Assembly (NCBI GenBank): GCA_029269725.1
Contig: JARJHS010000001.1
Location: 62,001-126,000 of the forward strand
Source of the DNA: Pollutibacter soli
GTDB taxonomy: Bacteria; Bacteroidota; Bacteroidia; Chitinophagales; Chitinophagaceae
DNA length: 64,000 nt
Reading direction: 5' to 3'
Shown: piece after piece, positions 18,430 through 27,039 of the stretch
Layout of the letters: each line of letters starts with the position of its first letter
How positions within the stretch are numbered: the first letter of the stretch is position 1
Made by a program: the position numbers and the translations under genes
Notes under the pieces: model-generated
Database searches by the model: none
What the model was told of the DNA's origin: nothing
Seen by the model: only the letters and a program-made list of their open reading frames with translations

Positions 18430-19224
18430 ATGATGAAAACAGGATGGCCAGCAAGGATTTGTTTTAGCTTTATTTTTACTCTCATTTTCAGCAATCAGAT
18501 TTTCGCCCAGCAGAATGACAAACAGGTTGCAGAGAAGGTGTATGGACTTGATAGTTTATTCTGGGTAGCTTACAACAATTGTGATGTTGCCGGAATGCAG
18601 AGATTGATTGATCCGGGGATAGAATTTTTTCATGATAAAGGCGGCATTACAAAAGGTATAGATGCCATGGTCGCGTCGATCAAGAACAATCTTTGCAGTA
18701 ATCCTGAGTTTAGGGTTCGTCGGGAAGCTGTACCAAATACGGTAAAAGCTTTTCCGATGTCAAACGGGAAAGAGATCTATGGTGTGCTGGTGTCAGGCGA
18801 TCATTATTTCTATAACAAACAGAAGGACAAAAATGAAACCCTCGAAGGCCTTGCGAAATTTTCCAATCTATGGATATTGATCAATGGTGAATGGAAAATG
18901 AGCCGGGTGTTCAGTTATGATCATGGTCCGGCGCCATTCATCAACAAAAGAAAAATGATCGCACTTTCGCCTGTATCTCTGGACGTGTATACGGGAATTT
19001 ATACCGGCACTCAAACCGGCGACGTACACGTGAAAAGAAAAAATGATTTCCTTGTTCTCGGGATTGGCAATAGCAATTTTGATATTTTTCCAGAGACTGA
19101 TGGCCGGTTCTTTTCAAAGGAACGTGATCTTGTTTTTGAATTCAGAAAAGATCCGCAGGGTAAAATTAAAGAGATGATTGTGATCGAAAAAGGAAATGAA
19201 GCGGAGCGTTTGACAAGAAAATAG
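18430..19224 (+). CDS. Secreted DUF4440/NTF2-like protein
   Basis: Two tandem ATG codons at 18430 and 18433 give a signal peptide (KTGWPARICFSFIFTLIF, then SNQIFAQ); the longer frame is not supported by composition. An NTF2-like DUF4440 domain follows (GLDSLFWVAYNNCDVAGMQR, then FHDKGGITKG, then LWILINGEWKMSRVFSYDHG), and a second beta-rich domain ends the protein (YTGIYTGTQTGDVHVKRKND). Such proteins are presumed periplasmic ligand binders or enzymes. A terminator lies 100 bp downstream. Confidence 0.8.
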   Translation: MMKTGWPARICFSFIFTLIFSNQIFAQQNDKQVAEKVYGLDSLFWVAYNNCDVAGMQRLIDPGIEFFHDKGGITKGIDAMVASIKNNLCSNPEFRVRREAVPNTVKAFPMSNGKEIYGVLVSGDHYFYNKQKDKNETLEGLAKFSNLWILINGEWKMSRVFSYDHGPAPFINKRKMIALSPVSLDVYTGIYTGTQTGDVHVKRKNDFLVLGIGNSNFDIFPETDGRFFSKERDLVFEFRKDPQGKIKEMIVIEKGNEAERLTRK

Positions 19225-19326
19225 TACGTAAATATTTTTCTGATTCCTGATTTCTTTGTTCTAAAGAATAAGATTCCATGTTTTCAAAAATTAAACTGGA
19301 AGGAAATCGCTATTTTCGGAACGGAT

Positions 19327-19355
19327 ATCATCACTTCAAAAGTGATGATTTTTTT
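19327..19355 (+). terminator. Intrinsic terminator
   Basis: A perfect 10-bp stem (ATCATCACTT paired with AAGTGATGAT) with a CAA loop is followed directly by seven T. It ends transcription from the DUF4440 gene before the MDR gene at 19397. Confidence 0.85.
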
Positions 19356-19396
19356 ATTCAATCGATGGAATAAGAAAATTCATAAAAAATATTTGA

Positions 19397-20338
19397 ATGA
19401 AAGCAATTGTCCTGAAAGGTTTTGGTGGCGTAGAAGTGTTGCATCCTGCAGAAATCGCTGTGCCGGAAATTGGTGCTGATGAAGTACTGGTGCAAACGAG
19501 GTCCATCAGTATCAACCCTGTAGATATAAAAACACGTTCCGGAAAAGCATTATCACAGAGATTAAAAGATTTTGATCCAATTATACTTGGCTGGGATATA
19601 GCCGGCATAGTTTCAGCAGTTGGCAGCAATGTGACCGAATTCAGCAAAGGCGATGAAGTATTCGGCATGGTAAATTTTCCAGGTCACGGTAAGGCATATG
19701 CAGAATATGTAGCTGCGCCGGCGTCGCATCTCGCGCTGAAACCTAAAAATATCGGCTTTCAGCAGGCGGCAGTTTCTACACTCGCTGCTCTTACGGCCTG
19801 GGAAGGGTTGGTCGATCATCTTAAAATAAAAAAAGGCGACCGTCTTCTCGTACATGCTGCTGCAGGTGGGGTGGGGCATTTTGTAGTGCAGTTGGCAAAG
19901 CATTTGGGTGCCTATGTTATTGGTACTGCATCAGCAAAAAACAAGTCATTTGTATTGGGTCTGGGTGCAGATGAGTTTGTAGATTATACATTAGGTCCGC
20001 TCGAGCAAAGTATCGGATCGATCGACAAAGTCTTTGATAATATGGGTGGTGAAAATATTGACGCATCCTTTAAAGTAATGAAACCAGGTGCATCAATTCT
20101 CAGCATTCCATCTGGAAAAAATGATGGTGTTGAGGAAAAAGCTGCTGCAGCAGGATTCTCCGGATATAAGATGCTGGTATCGTCTAACGGTCAAAACCAG
20201 GCGAAAATTGGTTCTTTACTTGAAGCCGGATATATCCGCCCGCATATCAGTAACCGTTATTCTCTCGAACAAATGGCTGAAGCGCATCTGCAAATTGAAA
20301 CCGGGAGAACGGTTGGGAAATTAGCAATTGATATATAG
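19397..20338 (+). CDS. NADP-dependent oxidoreductase, zinc-free MDR (quinone oxidoreductase branch)
   Basis: The 313-residue protein has the GroES-like domain (SISINPVDIKTRSGKA) and nucleotide-binding VHAAAGGVGHFVVQLAKHLG, with a C-terminal EQMAEAHLQIETGRTVGKLA, which is the end motif of this branch. It lacks the structural and catalytic zinc cysteines. It probably reduces quinones or alpha,beta-unsaturated carbonyls with NADPH. It starts at ATG 19397, 42 bp after a terminator, and is a paralogue of 5054-6013. Confidence 0.9.
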   Translation: MKAIVLKGFGGVEVLHPAEIAVPEIGADEVLVQTRSISINPVDIKTRSGKALSQRLKDFDPIILGWDIAGIVSAVGSNVTEFSKGDEVFGMVNFPGHGKAYAEYVAAPASHLALKPKNIGFQQAAVSTLAALTAWEGLVDHLKIKKGDRLLVHAAAGGVGHFVVQLAKHLGAYVIGTASAKNKSFVLGLGADEFVDYTLGPLEQSIGSIDKVFDNMGGENIDASFKVMKPGASILSIPSGKNDGVEEKAAAAGFSGYKMLVSSNGQNQAKIGSLLEAGYIRPHISNRYSLEQMAEAHLQIETGRTVGKLAIDI

Positions 20339-20606
20339 ATCTGCTTAAAAATTCACCATACTTTACTTCGGCAACGTCGCTGTTTGTTTTTGCGCTAAAG
20401 ACCGGATCCTTGTGTTAGTTTGTAGCTCCTCAATTTAGCTGGAGGTAGTTGAACTTCAATTATTTTCTCCCTGTATTCTGTTCCTGTTTTCTTTTTTTGT
20501 ATTCTGTGATTTTCTTCAATTGCCGCATTCTACCCCTTATAATGACGTTATCCCACGCTATCGTGTATACATTGAATCATACCTTAGGTGTATAAATTCT
20601 ACAATT

Positions 20607-21017
20607 ATGGCAAAACTGAATCCTTATCTGAGTTTTGATAAAAATTGCCTCGAAGCAATGACTTTTTACAAGGAATGTTTTGGTGGAGAACTGACTATGC
20701 AAAAGGTTGGCGAAATGCCGGAAATGGCTGCACAGATGCCACCAGATTTCAAGGACCTGATCATGCATTCGACCCTCGTCAGCGGTGGAGTTACGATCAT
20801 GGCTTCCGACCTTAACCGGGAAAAACCGCTGGAAGGGAATGCAGTACATCTTTGCCTAAATGCTGAATCGGAAGAAGAACTTATCAGATTATTTTCAAAA
20901 CTCGGCGACGGCGGAAAAATTATTCAACCCATAGGCGATATGCCATGGGGAGGCATGTATGGTGAACTGGATGATAAGTTTGGCAAGCATTGGGTGTTTA
21001 ATTGGCAGAAGAAGTAG
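20607..21017 (+). CDS. VOC family protein, PhnB-like
   Basis: The longest frame starts at a TTG, but the ATG at 20607 gives MAKLNPYLSFDKNCLEAMTF, the usual PhnB/3-demethylubiquinone-like start, and a 136-residue protein. The two halves of the VOC fold are visible, with ECFGGELTMQKVGEMP and the C-terminal WGGMYGELDDKFGKHWVFNW. The role of these proteins is unproven; many are small-molecule binders. It heads a cluster with a YdeI-like gene and another VOC gene. Confidence 0.88.
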   Translation: MAKLNPYLSFDKNCLEAMTFYKECFGGELTMQKVGEMPEMAAQMPPDFKDLIMHSTLVSGGVTIMASDLNREKPLEGNAVHLCLNAESEEELIRLFSKLGDGGKIIQPIGDMPWGGMYGELDDKFGKHWVFNWQKK

Positions 21018-21395
21018 TTGGTAACGGGAAGTTGTTGTAAAACTGGAGACGCCATGCATGGGTTTTCCAGGTGTAAGAAGCGCATTTCGCCACATGGGGT
21101 TTCTAATGTGACAATCAATAGAAACGCTGAGCAGAATTACTTCAGTGGAAAGCTTTGCTAAAAGAAGTGAGGTGACTGTGCCAGTCTGATAACTGATAAC
21201 CGACAACTGTCAATTCCTGTGAACCGTGAAATATGAACTCCTATCTTGCAATCTTCACTGGGTATCCCAATGTCGCTTTGATCAGGGACGAAAAAAAATT
21301 AATCGGAATAAATTCTACCAGGATGTATACTTCAAAAGGAAGAACAGTGGTGCGCTGTATCAGCCCTTGTAACATTAGTAAGTTTACAATAATTG
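21018..21395. other. Gap of 378 bp with weak word-like repeats
   Basis: No gene is supported. The left end has GTTGGTAACGGGAAGTTGTTG and the right part CTGATAACTGATAACCGACA, loosely complementary to each other and to the style of the other word families in the window. A short inverted pair GTTTCT/AGAAAC lies around 21098-21125. No U-tract hairpin is evident. Confidence 0.4.
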
Positions 21396-21884
21396 ATGCT
21401 GACCGATAAGCAATCATATAAATTCAAAGCAAAGATTTACGTTACTGGTATTAACTGGTGCGTAGACGTGCCTGAACGAATTTCATCTGAATTAAAGGCT
21501 GGTAAAGGTTATGTACGCATAAAAGGAACGATTAATGGATTTGAGTTTGACAAGTCTTTGGTTCCTGTTAAAAATAATCCTTACCGTTTGTTTGTAAATA
21601 GTATCATGATGAAGGGAGCAAAAACGGCTGTTGGAAAAACGGCTGAATTTGAAATCAGAGAAGATGAGCGAAAGCCGGAATCGGTATATCCCATGCCTGA
21701 ATTTCTGGAGAAGATTCTCAGGAAACAAAAGCTTCTTAAAGTTTTTGAATCGATGACGATGTGGAAAAAAAAAGAAGTGTTGCGATATCTTTATCGGTTA
21801 AAATCGCAGGAAACCATAGATCGAAATGTACGGAAATTAATTGTGCAACTGAAATCAGGGACAAAAGATAAACACTTGCGCTGA
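21396..21884 (+). CDS. DUF1905 / YdeI-OmpD-associated family protein
   Basis: The ATG at 21396 gives a 162-residue protein. The N-terminal half is a DUF1905 barrel (YKFKAKIYVTGINWCVDVPE, then GYVRIKGTINGFEFDKSLVP, then RLFVNSIMMKGAKTAVGKTA). The C-terminal helical part (PEFLEKILRKQKLLKVFESM, then WKKKEVLRYLYRLKSQETID) matches the YdeI/OmpD-associated family, linked in E. coli to resistance to cationic peptides. It lies between two VOC genes in the same direction. Confidence 0.85.
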   Translation: MLTDKQSYKFKAKIYVTGINWCVDVPERISSELKAGKGYVRIKGTINGFEFDKSLVPVKNNPYRLFVNSIMMKGAKTAVGKTAEFEIREDERKPESVYPMPEFLEKILRKQKLLKVFESMTMWKKKEVLRYLYRLKSQETIDRNVRKLIVQLKSGTKDKHLR

Positions 21885-21922
21885 AGCGAATGTTCAAATC
21901 GTACTTTGTTTAAAATCATTTT

Positions 21923-22318
21923 ATGAGCTCAGAAAAGAAATTTGCGTTTGCCCCACAGTTATATATCCCTCATGGAGTGGAGGATGTGAGTTTTTATGTC
22001 GACGGTTTGGGTGCGAGAGAACTGCGACGATTCAGTAATGATGATGGAACTGTACATGTAGCAGAATTTTTGCTCGGTGATCAGATATTCCACCTTCATG
22101 AGACGAGTGAACGGATCAACTGCTTGTCTCCGGCCGAAGCAAAGTCATCAACAGTAATGATCGGACTTTTTGTAGATGATGTTGACGCAGTCATGCAATC
22201 GGCAGAGAAAGCCGGTGCGAAAATTATCAATCCCGCACAGGATTACGATTATGGCTACCGTCAGGGCGAATTGGTTGATCCTTTCGGCCATTTGTGGTTG
22301 ATTGAGAAGTCGATTTAA
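21923..22318 (+). CDS. VOC family (glyoxalase/bleomycin-resistance-like) protein
   Basis: The 131-residue protein has the paired beta-alpha-beta modules of the VOC fold: LYIPHGVEDVSFYVDGLGAR at the start, and the C-terminal DYDYGYRQGELVDPFGHLWL with the glyoxalase signature RxGxLxDPFGHxW. It may bind a small ligand rather than act as glyoxalase I. A TACTTTG box, one base short of the Bacteroidota -7 consensus, lies just upstream. Confidence 0.87.
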   Translation: MSSEKKFAFAPQLYIPHGVEDVSFYVDGLGARELRRFSNDDGTVHVAEFLLGDQIFHLHETSERINCLSPAEAKSSTVMIGLFVDDVDAVMQSAEKAGAKIINPAQDYDYGYRQGELVDPFGHLWLIEKSI

Positions 22319-22339
22319 TCGGCTATTTTCGGGAAAAAA

Positions 22340-23059
22340 TTGAAGCAGCGCTGCGAAAAATGTCACCAGCAAATTGATACAGCCTTTTGCCCCAACTGCG
22401 GAACCCCGGCAGAAATTCCAAGGATCAATTCTCATTTTCTGTTGCATGAAGTTCAGCATGAATTTGTTCATGTTGACAAAGGATTTTTCTATACGACTAA
22501 AGAACTTTTAATCCGGCCGGGTCACTCCATCCGTGAGTATATCATGGAATCAAGGTACAGACATTTTAAGCCTATTGCTTTTTTATTTATATGCTCGGTT
22601 ATCTATACTTTTCTCGATCAAAAAATCGGTGTGAAGCCACCGGTACAAACACTCGAAGGCAATGTGGGAAAAATGTTGTATTGGATCTCTGAAAACTATT
22701 CTTACGCAAACCTTGTAGAAATATTTTTTATTGGTCTTTTTGTCTGCCTTTTTTTTCGGCGCAAGGGATTTAATTACTTTGAAAATATTGTGCTGCTTTG
22801 TTATGTCACGGGGTTTGCAATGCTGATCGGTGTGTTGTTTATGATTGCCGGGTATGTTTTTAAATCTGAAACTATAACATCTTATTATCCCTGGATTCTT
22901 TTCCTCTATATAGTCTGGGCCATTGGTCAGTTTTATGATCATCGTAATGCAGTATCCTATTTGAAAGCCCTGCTCGCTTATGTTGTAGGATTTTTCACGT
23001 TTGTTATCCTTTCAATAATCCTGGCTATGGTATTGGAGAAAGCAGGAGTAATTTTTTAG
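22340..23059 (+). CDS. DUF3667 family membrane protein with zinc ribbon
   Basis: The 239-residue product starts at a TTG 21 bp after the preceding stop; no ATG is available before the conserved N-terminus. CEKCHQQIDTAFCPNCGTP is a four-Cys zinc ribbon, followed by the family motif LIRPGHSIREYIMESRYRHF and then at least four hydrophobic helices. The DUF3667 family is found mostly in Bacteroidota and has no known function. It may be translationally coupled to the VOC gene. Confidence 0.88.
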   Translation: MKQRCEKCHQQIDTAFCPNCGTPAEIPRINSHFLLHEVQHEFVHVDKGFFYTTKELLIRPGHSIREYIMESRYRHFKPIAFLFICSVIYTFLDQKIGVKPPVQTLEGNVGKMLYWISENYSYANLVEIFFIGLFVCLFFRRKGFNYFENIVLLCYVTGFAMLIGVLFMIAGYVFKSETITSYYPWILFLYIVWAIGQFYDHRNAVSYLKALLAYVVGFFTFVILSIILAMVLEKAGVIF

Positions 23060-23081
23060 AATATGATTGCCGGAAAAGGGA

Positions 23082-23183
23082 ATGATTATCTGCTTATCAG
23101 ATCTCTGGGTTTTAATTCTTCTCAGTGTTGTTGCTTTCGCTGTGTACAGAAAGTTTCGTCGCTACAGATTGGTGAAGCAGTAG
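23082..23183 (+). CDS. Possible 33-residue membrane peptide
   Basis: A short frame encodes MIICLSDLWVLILLSVVAFA followed by a basic tail (VYRKFRRYRLVKQ), a single helix with positive-inside charge. It lies 22 bp after the DUF3667 stop. The overlapping frame from 23063 has a poor composition. The call depends on the transmembrane pattern only. Confidence 0.3.
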   Translation: MIICLSDLWVLILLSVVAFAVYRKFRRYRLVKQ

Positions 23184-23240
23184 TCTATGGTTAATAGTTC
23201 ATAGTTTGAAAAGCCAGTTCATAGTTTGTGGTTTATGGAT
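23184..23240 (+). repeat. Left arm of TTCATAGTTTG word family
   Basis: The stretch repeats AGTTCATAG and related words (CTATGGTTAATAGTTCATAG, then CAGTTCATAGTTTGTGG). CAGTTCATAG at 23215-23224 pairs perfectly with CTATGAACTG at 23606-23615. The two arms enclose the decayed four-helix-bundle gene. Confidence 0.65.
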
Positions 23241-23348
23241 AAAAACTCTTGAGAAAATACCGATTTACAAGAGACAAACAGTAGAAGAATGGTGTTTTGA
23301 CATTTTTACTTAAGATACAAATGTCTTATTTGCGGAAAAGAATAAAAC

Positions 23349-23460
23349 ATGAAACTTTAAACTACAGAAACTGCTCGTTTGGCAAAAGGACCGGCTGACC
23401 AGGCGAAATTCTACACAATGGCAAAATCAACTTTAATCGAATTGGATTCTTAACTGAAAA
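23349..23460 (+). pseudogene. Decayed four-helix-bundle (23S rRNA IVS-like) gene
   Basis: Two fragments of the family are readable. Frame 23362 gives LQKLLVWQK, matching the YKRMIVWQK start of the intact gene at 30669-31019. A second frame from about 23403 gives AKFYTMAKSTLIELDS, matching ARFYTIARSSAIEIDS of the intact protein, then a stop. The middle (about 45 residues, including the S-N-I-A-E-G motif) is deleted, and the two fragments are in different frames. The remnant is enclosed by inverted word repeats. Confidence 0.75.
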
Positions 23461-23584
23461 GTGGAATCGCTTAGGGTTTTGTTTAAAAGTTGCTGATCAA
23501 AATGTTATTAGCAATGCTGGGTACAAAAGGGGAATAGTTGATTTAGCGATGCTTGATTTTCGTCAATCTTTCTAAGGAGAATTC

Positions 23585-23616
23585 CTATGAACTTTGAACA
23601 ATGGACTATGAACTGA
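23585..23616 (+). repeat. Right arm of TTCATAGTTTG word family
   Basis: CTATGAACTTTGAACAATGG followed by ACTATGAACTG is the complement of the words at 23184-23240. The arm ends about 40 bp before the start of the aminotransferase gene. Confidence 0.65.
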
Positions 23617-23652
23617 TTTTTCCTATTTTCGTTCTATCAAAAACTACTCCCC

Positions 23653-24855
23653 ATGCCCGGATTCGAACTATTCGGCGATGATGAACGGAAAGAAGTAAAT
23701 GAAGTTCTCGAATCCGGAATCCTCATGCGTTATGGATTCGATGCTGCAAGAAAGGGTCGATGGAAAGCAAAAGAACTGGAGGCAGCCATTTGTAAAGAAT
23801 TAAAAGTAAATCACGCCCAGGTTGTTTCCAGCGGAACGGCTGCACTTACAACGGCACTTGCATCTCTTGGCATCGGTGCGGGCGACGAAGTAATCATGCC
23901 TGTCTTCACTTTTGTTGCCAGTTTTGAAGCGGTATTATCTGTGGGTGCAAGTCCTGTATTAACGGATGTTGACGAAACGCTCACACTCGATCCGCAAGCA
24001 GTTGAAGAAGCTATTACTCCCAATACAAGATGCATTATGCCTGTGCATATGTGCGGTGGGATGGCTGATATGGATGCATTGAAATCGATTGCGTCAAAAT
24101 ATAATCTTCCGATTCTGGAAGATGCGTGCCAGGCGATCGGCGCAAGTTTCAAAGGAAATTATCTTGGTACGATCGGTAATGCAGGGGCTCTTTCTTTCGA
24201 TTTTGTAAAAACTATAACCTGCGGCGAAGGCGGTGCTGTGATTACGAATAATAAATCAATTGCCGATAGTTGCGACGCGTTTTCTGATCACGGCCATGAT
24301 CACCTGGGAAAAGATCGCGGCGCTGATCTTCATCCTTTTCTTGGATACAATTTTCGTATTTCTGAATTACATGCAGCTGTCGGGCTCGCACAATTACGCA
24401 AGCTCAAAACTTTTGTGACGATGCAGCGGGAGCGAAAAGCAATACTTAAAGAATCCATCGGGAATATTCGTGGGATAAGCTTCAGGAAATTACCTGATCC
24501 GGCAGGAGACAATGCTGCTTTTCTCACTTTCTTTTTACCTAATGAGAAAGCGGCCAGAGAAACAACCAAAGCAATTCAGGCTGCTGGGTTATCTGCGTTT
24601 TACTGGTTCGATAACAACTGGCACTACATCCGGAAATGGAATCATCTTAAGGCGGGACAATCACTTTACGGACTTCACGCTGATCAACTGAGCCAGTTGC
24701 AGAAACTTAACGAAAGAAATTTCACGCAGTCTGATTCGATACTCAGCCGTACCATCAGCATGCCTGTAAGCCTGAGCTGGAGTATTGATAACACCAGGGA
24801 GAAAGCGCAGAAACTATCGGAAACATTATCTTCCATGGCAGGTGTTTTGGTATGA
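23653..24855 (+). CDS. kdnA: 8-amino-3,8-dideoxy-manno-octulosonate (Kdo8N) aminotransferase, DegT/DnrJ family
   Basis: The 400-residue PLP enzyme has the DegT/AHBA-synthase fold: VVSSGTAALTTALASLGIGA, then VFTFVASFEAVLSVGASPVL, the aspartate of LEDACQAIGASFKG and the PLP lysine K186 in SFDFVKTITCGEGG. The neighbours decide the substrate: it overlaps kdsB by 4 bp, which itself abuts an iron alcohol dehydrogenase. This gene trio is the Kdo8N pathway described in Shewanella oneidensis (KdnA, KdnB, KdsB), where KdnB oxidises C8 of Kdo and KdnA transaminates it. A role in other 3-amino sugar synthesis is possible but less likely with this partner set. Confidence 0.82.
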   Translation: MPGFELFGDDERKEVNEVLESGILMRYGFDAARKGRWKAKELEAAICKELKVNHAQVVSSGTAALTTALASLGIGAGDEVIMPVFTFVASFEAVLSVGASPVLTDVDETLTLDPQAVEEAITPNTRCIMPVHMCGGMADMDALKSIASKYNLPILEDACQAIGASFKGNYLGTIGNAGALSFDFVKTITCGEGGAVITNNKSIADSCDAFSDHGHDHLGKDRGADLHPFLGYNFRISELHAAVGLAQLRKLKTFVTMQRERKAILKESIGNIRGISFRKLPDPAGDNAAFLTFFLPNEKAARETTKAIQAAGLSAFYWFDNNWHYIRKWNHLKAGQSLYGLHADQLSQLQKLNERNFTQSDSILSRTISMPVSLSWSIDNTREKAQKLSETLSSMAGVLV

Positions 24856-25589
24856 GCAGAATTGCGCTTATCCCCGCTCGTTACGGAGCAACCCGGTTTC
24901 CCGGGAAGTTGTTAGCGGATCTTGCCGGAAAGCCGGTAATCATCAGAACTTATGAAACTGTTTATAATACGGGACTTTTTGACCGGGTAGTTGTAGTAGC
25001 AGATGGTGATGAAATCGAATCTGTCGCAAAACAATACAGTATAGAGGTTGTACGAAGTAAAAAAGAGCATGAGAGCGGCAGCGACAGAATTGCAGAAGCC
25101 GTAGCAGATATCGACACTGAGATAGTAGTTAATGTACAGGGAGATGAACCATTCGCAGATCGCGAAGCATTGAAGAAGTTGCTTGAAGTTTTCGAAGGAG
25201 AAGCGGGAAAAAGCGTGAAAGTGGCTTCACTGATGCAGGTACTCAAAGATGGAACGCTGATAAACGATCCGAACTATGTAAAAGTAATTGTTGATCTGAA
25301 TTTCAATTCTTTATTATTTTCGCGGTCTCCTCTGCCTTACGTACGCGACCATACAAAGAAACCGGATGTTTTTGAGCATATTGGCGTTTATGCATTCCGG
25401 AAACAGGCTTTGATGGATTTTGCTGCCTGGCCGGTGACGCCCCTCGAAGCCGCAGAAAAAATTGAATGTCTCCGTTACCTTGAGCATGGTGTAAAACTAA
25501 AAATGGTTCTGACAAAATATATGGGAGTGGAAATAGACACTCCCGAGGATCTGGTTAGGGCGAATGAACTTTTTAAAAATCGCCGTTAA
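24852..25589 (+). CDS. kdsB: 3-deoxy-manno-octulosonate cytidylyltransferase (CMP-Kdo/CMP-Kdo8N synthetase)
   Basis: The 245-residue enzyme activates Kdo, and here probably Kdo8N, with CTP before lipid A glycosylation. The N-terminal SRIALIPARYGATRFPGKLL is the classic nucleotide-binding loop, followed by VVVADGDEIESVAKQY, ESGSDRIAEAV and VVNVQGDEPFAD, the metal-binding motif. The ATG overlaps the kdnA stop (ATGA type) and its TAA overlaps the kdnB ATG, so translation is coupled across the operon. Confidence 0.93.
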   Translation: MSRIALIPARYGATRFPGKLLADLAGKPVIIRTYETVYNTGLFDRVVVVADGDEIESVAKQYSIEVVRSKKEHESGSDRIAEAVADIDTEIVVNVQGDEPFADREALKKLLEVFEGEAGKSVKVASLMQVLKDGTLINDPNYVKVIVDLNFNSLLFSRSPLPYVRDHTKKPDVFEHIGVYAFRKQALMDFAAWPVTPLEAAEKIECLRYLEHGVKLKMVLTKYMGVEIDTPEDLVRANELFKNRR

Positions 25590-26665
25590 TGAAATTCAGG
25601 AATTTTAAGATGGTTGATTATGTCGTCTTCGGAAGAGGAAGTTTTGATCAGCTGCAGGAAATTCTCGCACCACATCGGAAAGAAAAATTTCCGATGATCT
25701 TTTTTGTGGATCATTTTTTTCAAACCAAACAGGATTTTCTTTCCCGCATCCCCGCAGAAGAAAGTGACGAGGTCATCTTTATTGATGTCAGTCATGAACC
25801 GAAAACAATTTATGTTGATGACCTTACTTCATTTCTTAAGAAAAAATACGGAACGATTTCAGGTATCATAGGAATTGGCGGCGGCTCTACGATGGATATG
25901 GCCAAAGCTGTTTCTTTGATGATCAATAATCCCGGTTCATCAAAAGATTACCAGGGATGGGATCTTGTAAAATTTCCGGGCGTGTACAAAGTTGGAATAC
26001 CCACACTTTCGGGTACCGGTGCTGAAATTTCAAGGACCGCGATTTTGACAGGACCTGAACGAAAACTCGGCCTCAACAGCGACTTTACACCCTTTGACCA
26101 GATCATACTCGATCCGGAATTGATATACAATGTTCCGAAGGAACAGCGGTTTTATACAGGCATGGATTGCTATATCCATTGTATAGAATCCCTCTCGGGA
26201 ACCTATATCAACGAGTTCAGCAGATCCTATGGAGAAAAGGCGCTGGAGAGTTGTCAGAAAATTTTTCGTCAAAAGGATCAATGGGATAATGCAAGCGATG
26301 ATCTGCTGATGATGGCCTCTTACGCGGGCGGTATGAGCATTGCATACTCGCAGGTGGGTGTTGCCCACGCAGTAAGTTATGGTTTGAGTTATCTTCTCGG
26401 AACTCATCACGGTGTTGGCAATTGTATCGTGTTTAACCACCTGGATGAATACTATCCTGAAGGCGTTTCAGAATTCAGAGAGATGGTTAAAAAAGCCGGC
26501 ATCTGTATTCCTCAGCATGTTACCAGCGGTTTGTCTTCCGTCGAGTTTGATAACATGATTAATGTTTCGCTTGGATTGGTTCCTTTATGGGAGAATGCCC
26601 TCGGCAAAAACTGGCGCGAGATCATGACACGGGAGAAGTTGAGAGAACTGTACGAGAGACTGTAG
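25589..26665 (+). CDS. kdnB: Kdo 8-dehydrogenase, iron-containing alcohol dehydrogenase family
   Basis: The 358-residue protein is a group III iron-type alcohol dehydrogenase: IIGIGGGSTMDMAKAVSL is the NAD loop, and metal ligands are seen in GMDCYIHCIESL (Asp and His), GVAHAVSYGL (His) and LGTHHGVGN (His). The N-terminus KFRNFKMVDYVVFGRGSFDQ fits KdnB, which oxidises the C8 hydroxyl of Kdo to an aldehyde for KdnA. The overlap with kdsB (TAATG) supports the pathway. The assignment rests on family and context, not on substrate-specific residues. Confidence 0.82.
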   Translation: MKFRNFKMVDYVVFGRGSFDQLQEILAPHRKEKFPMIFFVDHFFQTKQDFLSRIPAEESDEVIFIDVSHEPKTIYVDDLTSFLKKKYGTISGIIGIGGGSTMDMAKAVSLMINNPGSSKDYQGWDLVKFPGVYKVGIPTLSGTGAEISRTAILTGPERKLGLNSDFTPFDQIILDPELIYNVPKEQRFYTGMDCYIHCIESLSGTYINEFSRSYGEKALESCQKIFRQKDQWDNASDDLLMMASYAGGMSIAYSQVGVAHAVSYGLSYLLGTHHGVGNCIVFNHLDEYYPEGVSEFREMVKKAGICIPQHVTSGLSSVEFDNMINVSLGLVPLWENALGKNWREIMTREKLRELYERL

Positions 26666-27039
26666 GCAGGAGTGGGGAGGCGGGAGATTTATCGCATAGT
26701 TGACAGTATCAACCCTGCAATTCAATTAGTTGTAATATTTAAAAGGTATTCCTCCTGTTATCTGGTGAGATTATTTCTACGCGACCATCAAAAGAATCGT
26801 CCGGATTAGAAATAAAGCATCAGGAGATCATTGGTATGTCAGGTATTATTTTCAAATCAATCTTTCCGTTAAATTGTCCATTCTATAAATTTCACTCTAA
26901 AAATTAGATGCTTCATTCTACCCACTGATATCTAATTCTCCTGCCTCTCTACTCCTTACTCCTCACTGATTTTCACCTCCTTATGCAATAATTCCTACTT
27001 TTAGGCATTTATATACAAACTGCGTCGCTATTGTTCCGA
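26666..27039. repeat. Gap with inverted GGCAGGAG words, no gene
   Basis: The left end reads GGCAGGAGTGGGGAGGCGGG (26665-26684) and AGATTTA; the right part has TAATTCTCCTGCCTCTCTAC and TCCTTACTCCTCACTG (26934-26968). GGCAGGAG at 26665-26672 pairs with CTCCTGCC at 26938-26945, with looser pairing around it. The 240 bp between the arms show no gene or four-helix-bundle remnant. The words are the same as those around the gene at 30669-31019. A weak -7-like box (TACTTTTAG) at 26996-27004 precedes the next gene. Confidence 0.65.

Noticed and set aside
26700-26930. Possible third four-helix-bundle remnant between the GGCAGGAG arms
   Set aside because: No VWQK, SNIAEG or FYTIA-like string could be read in any frame.
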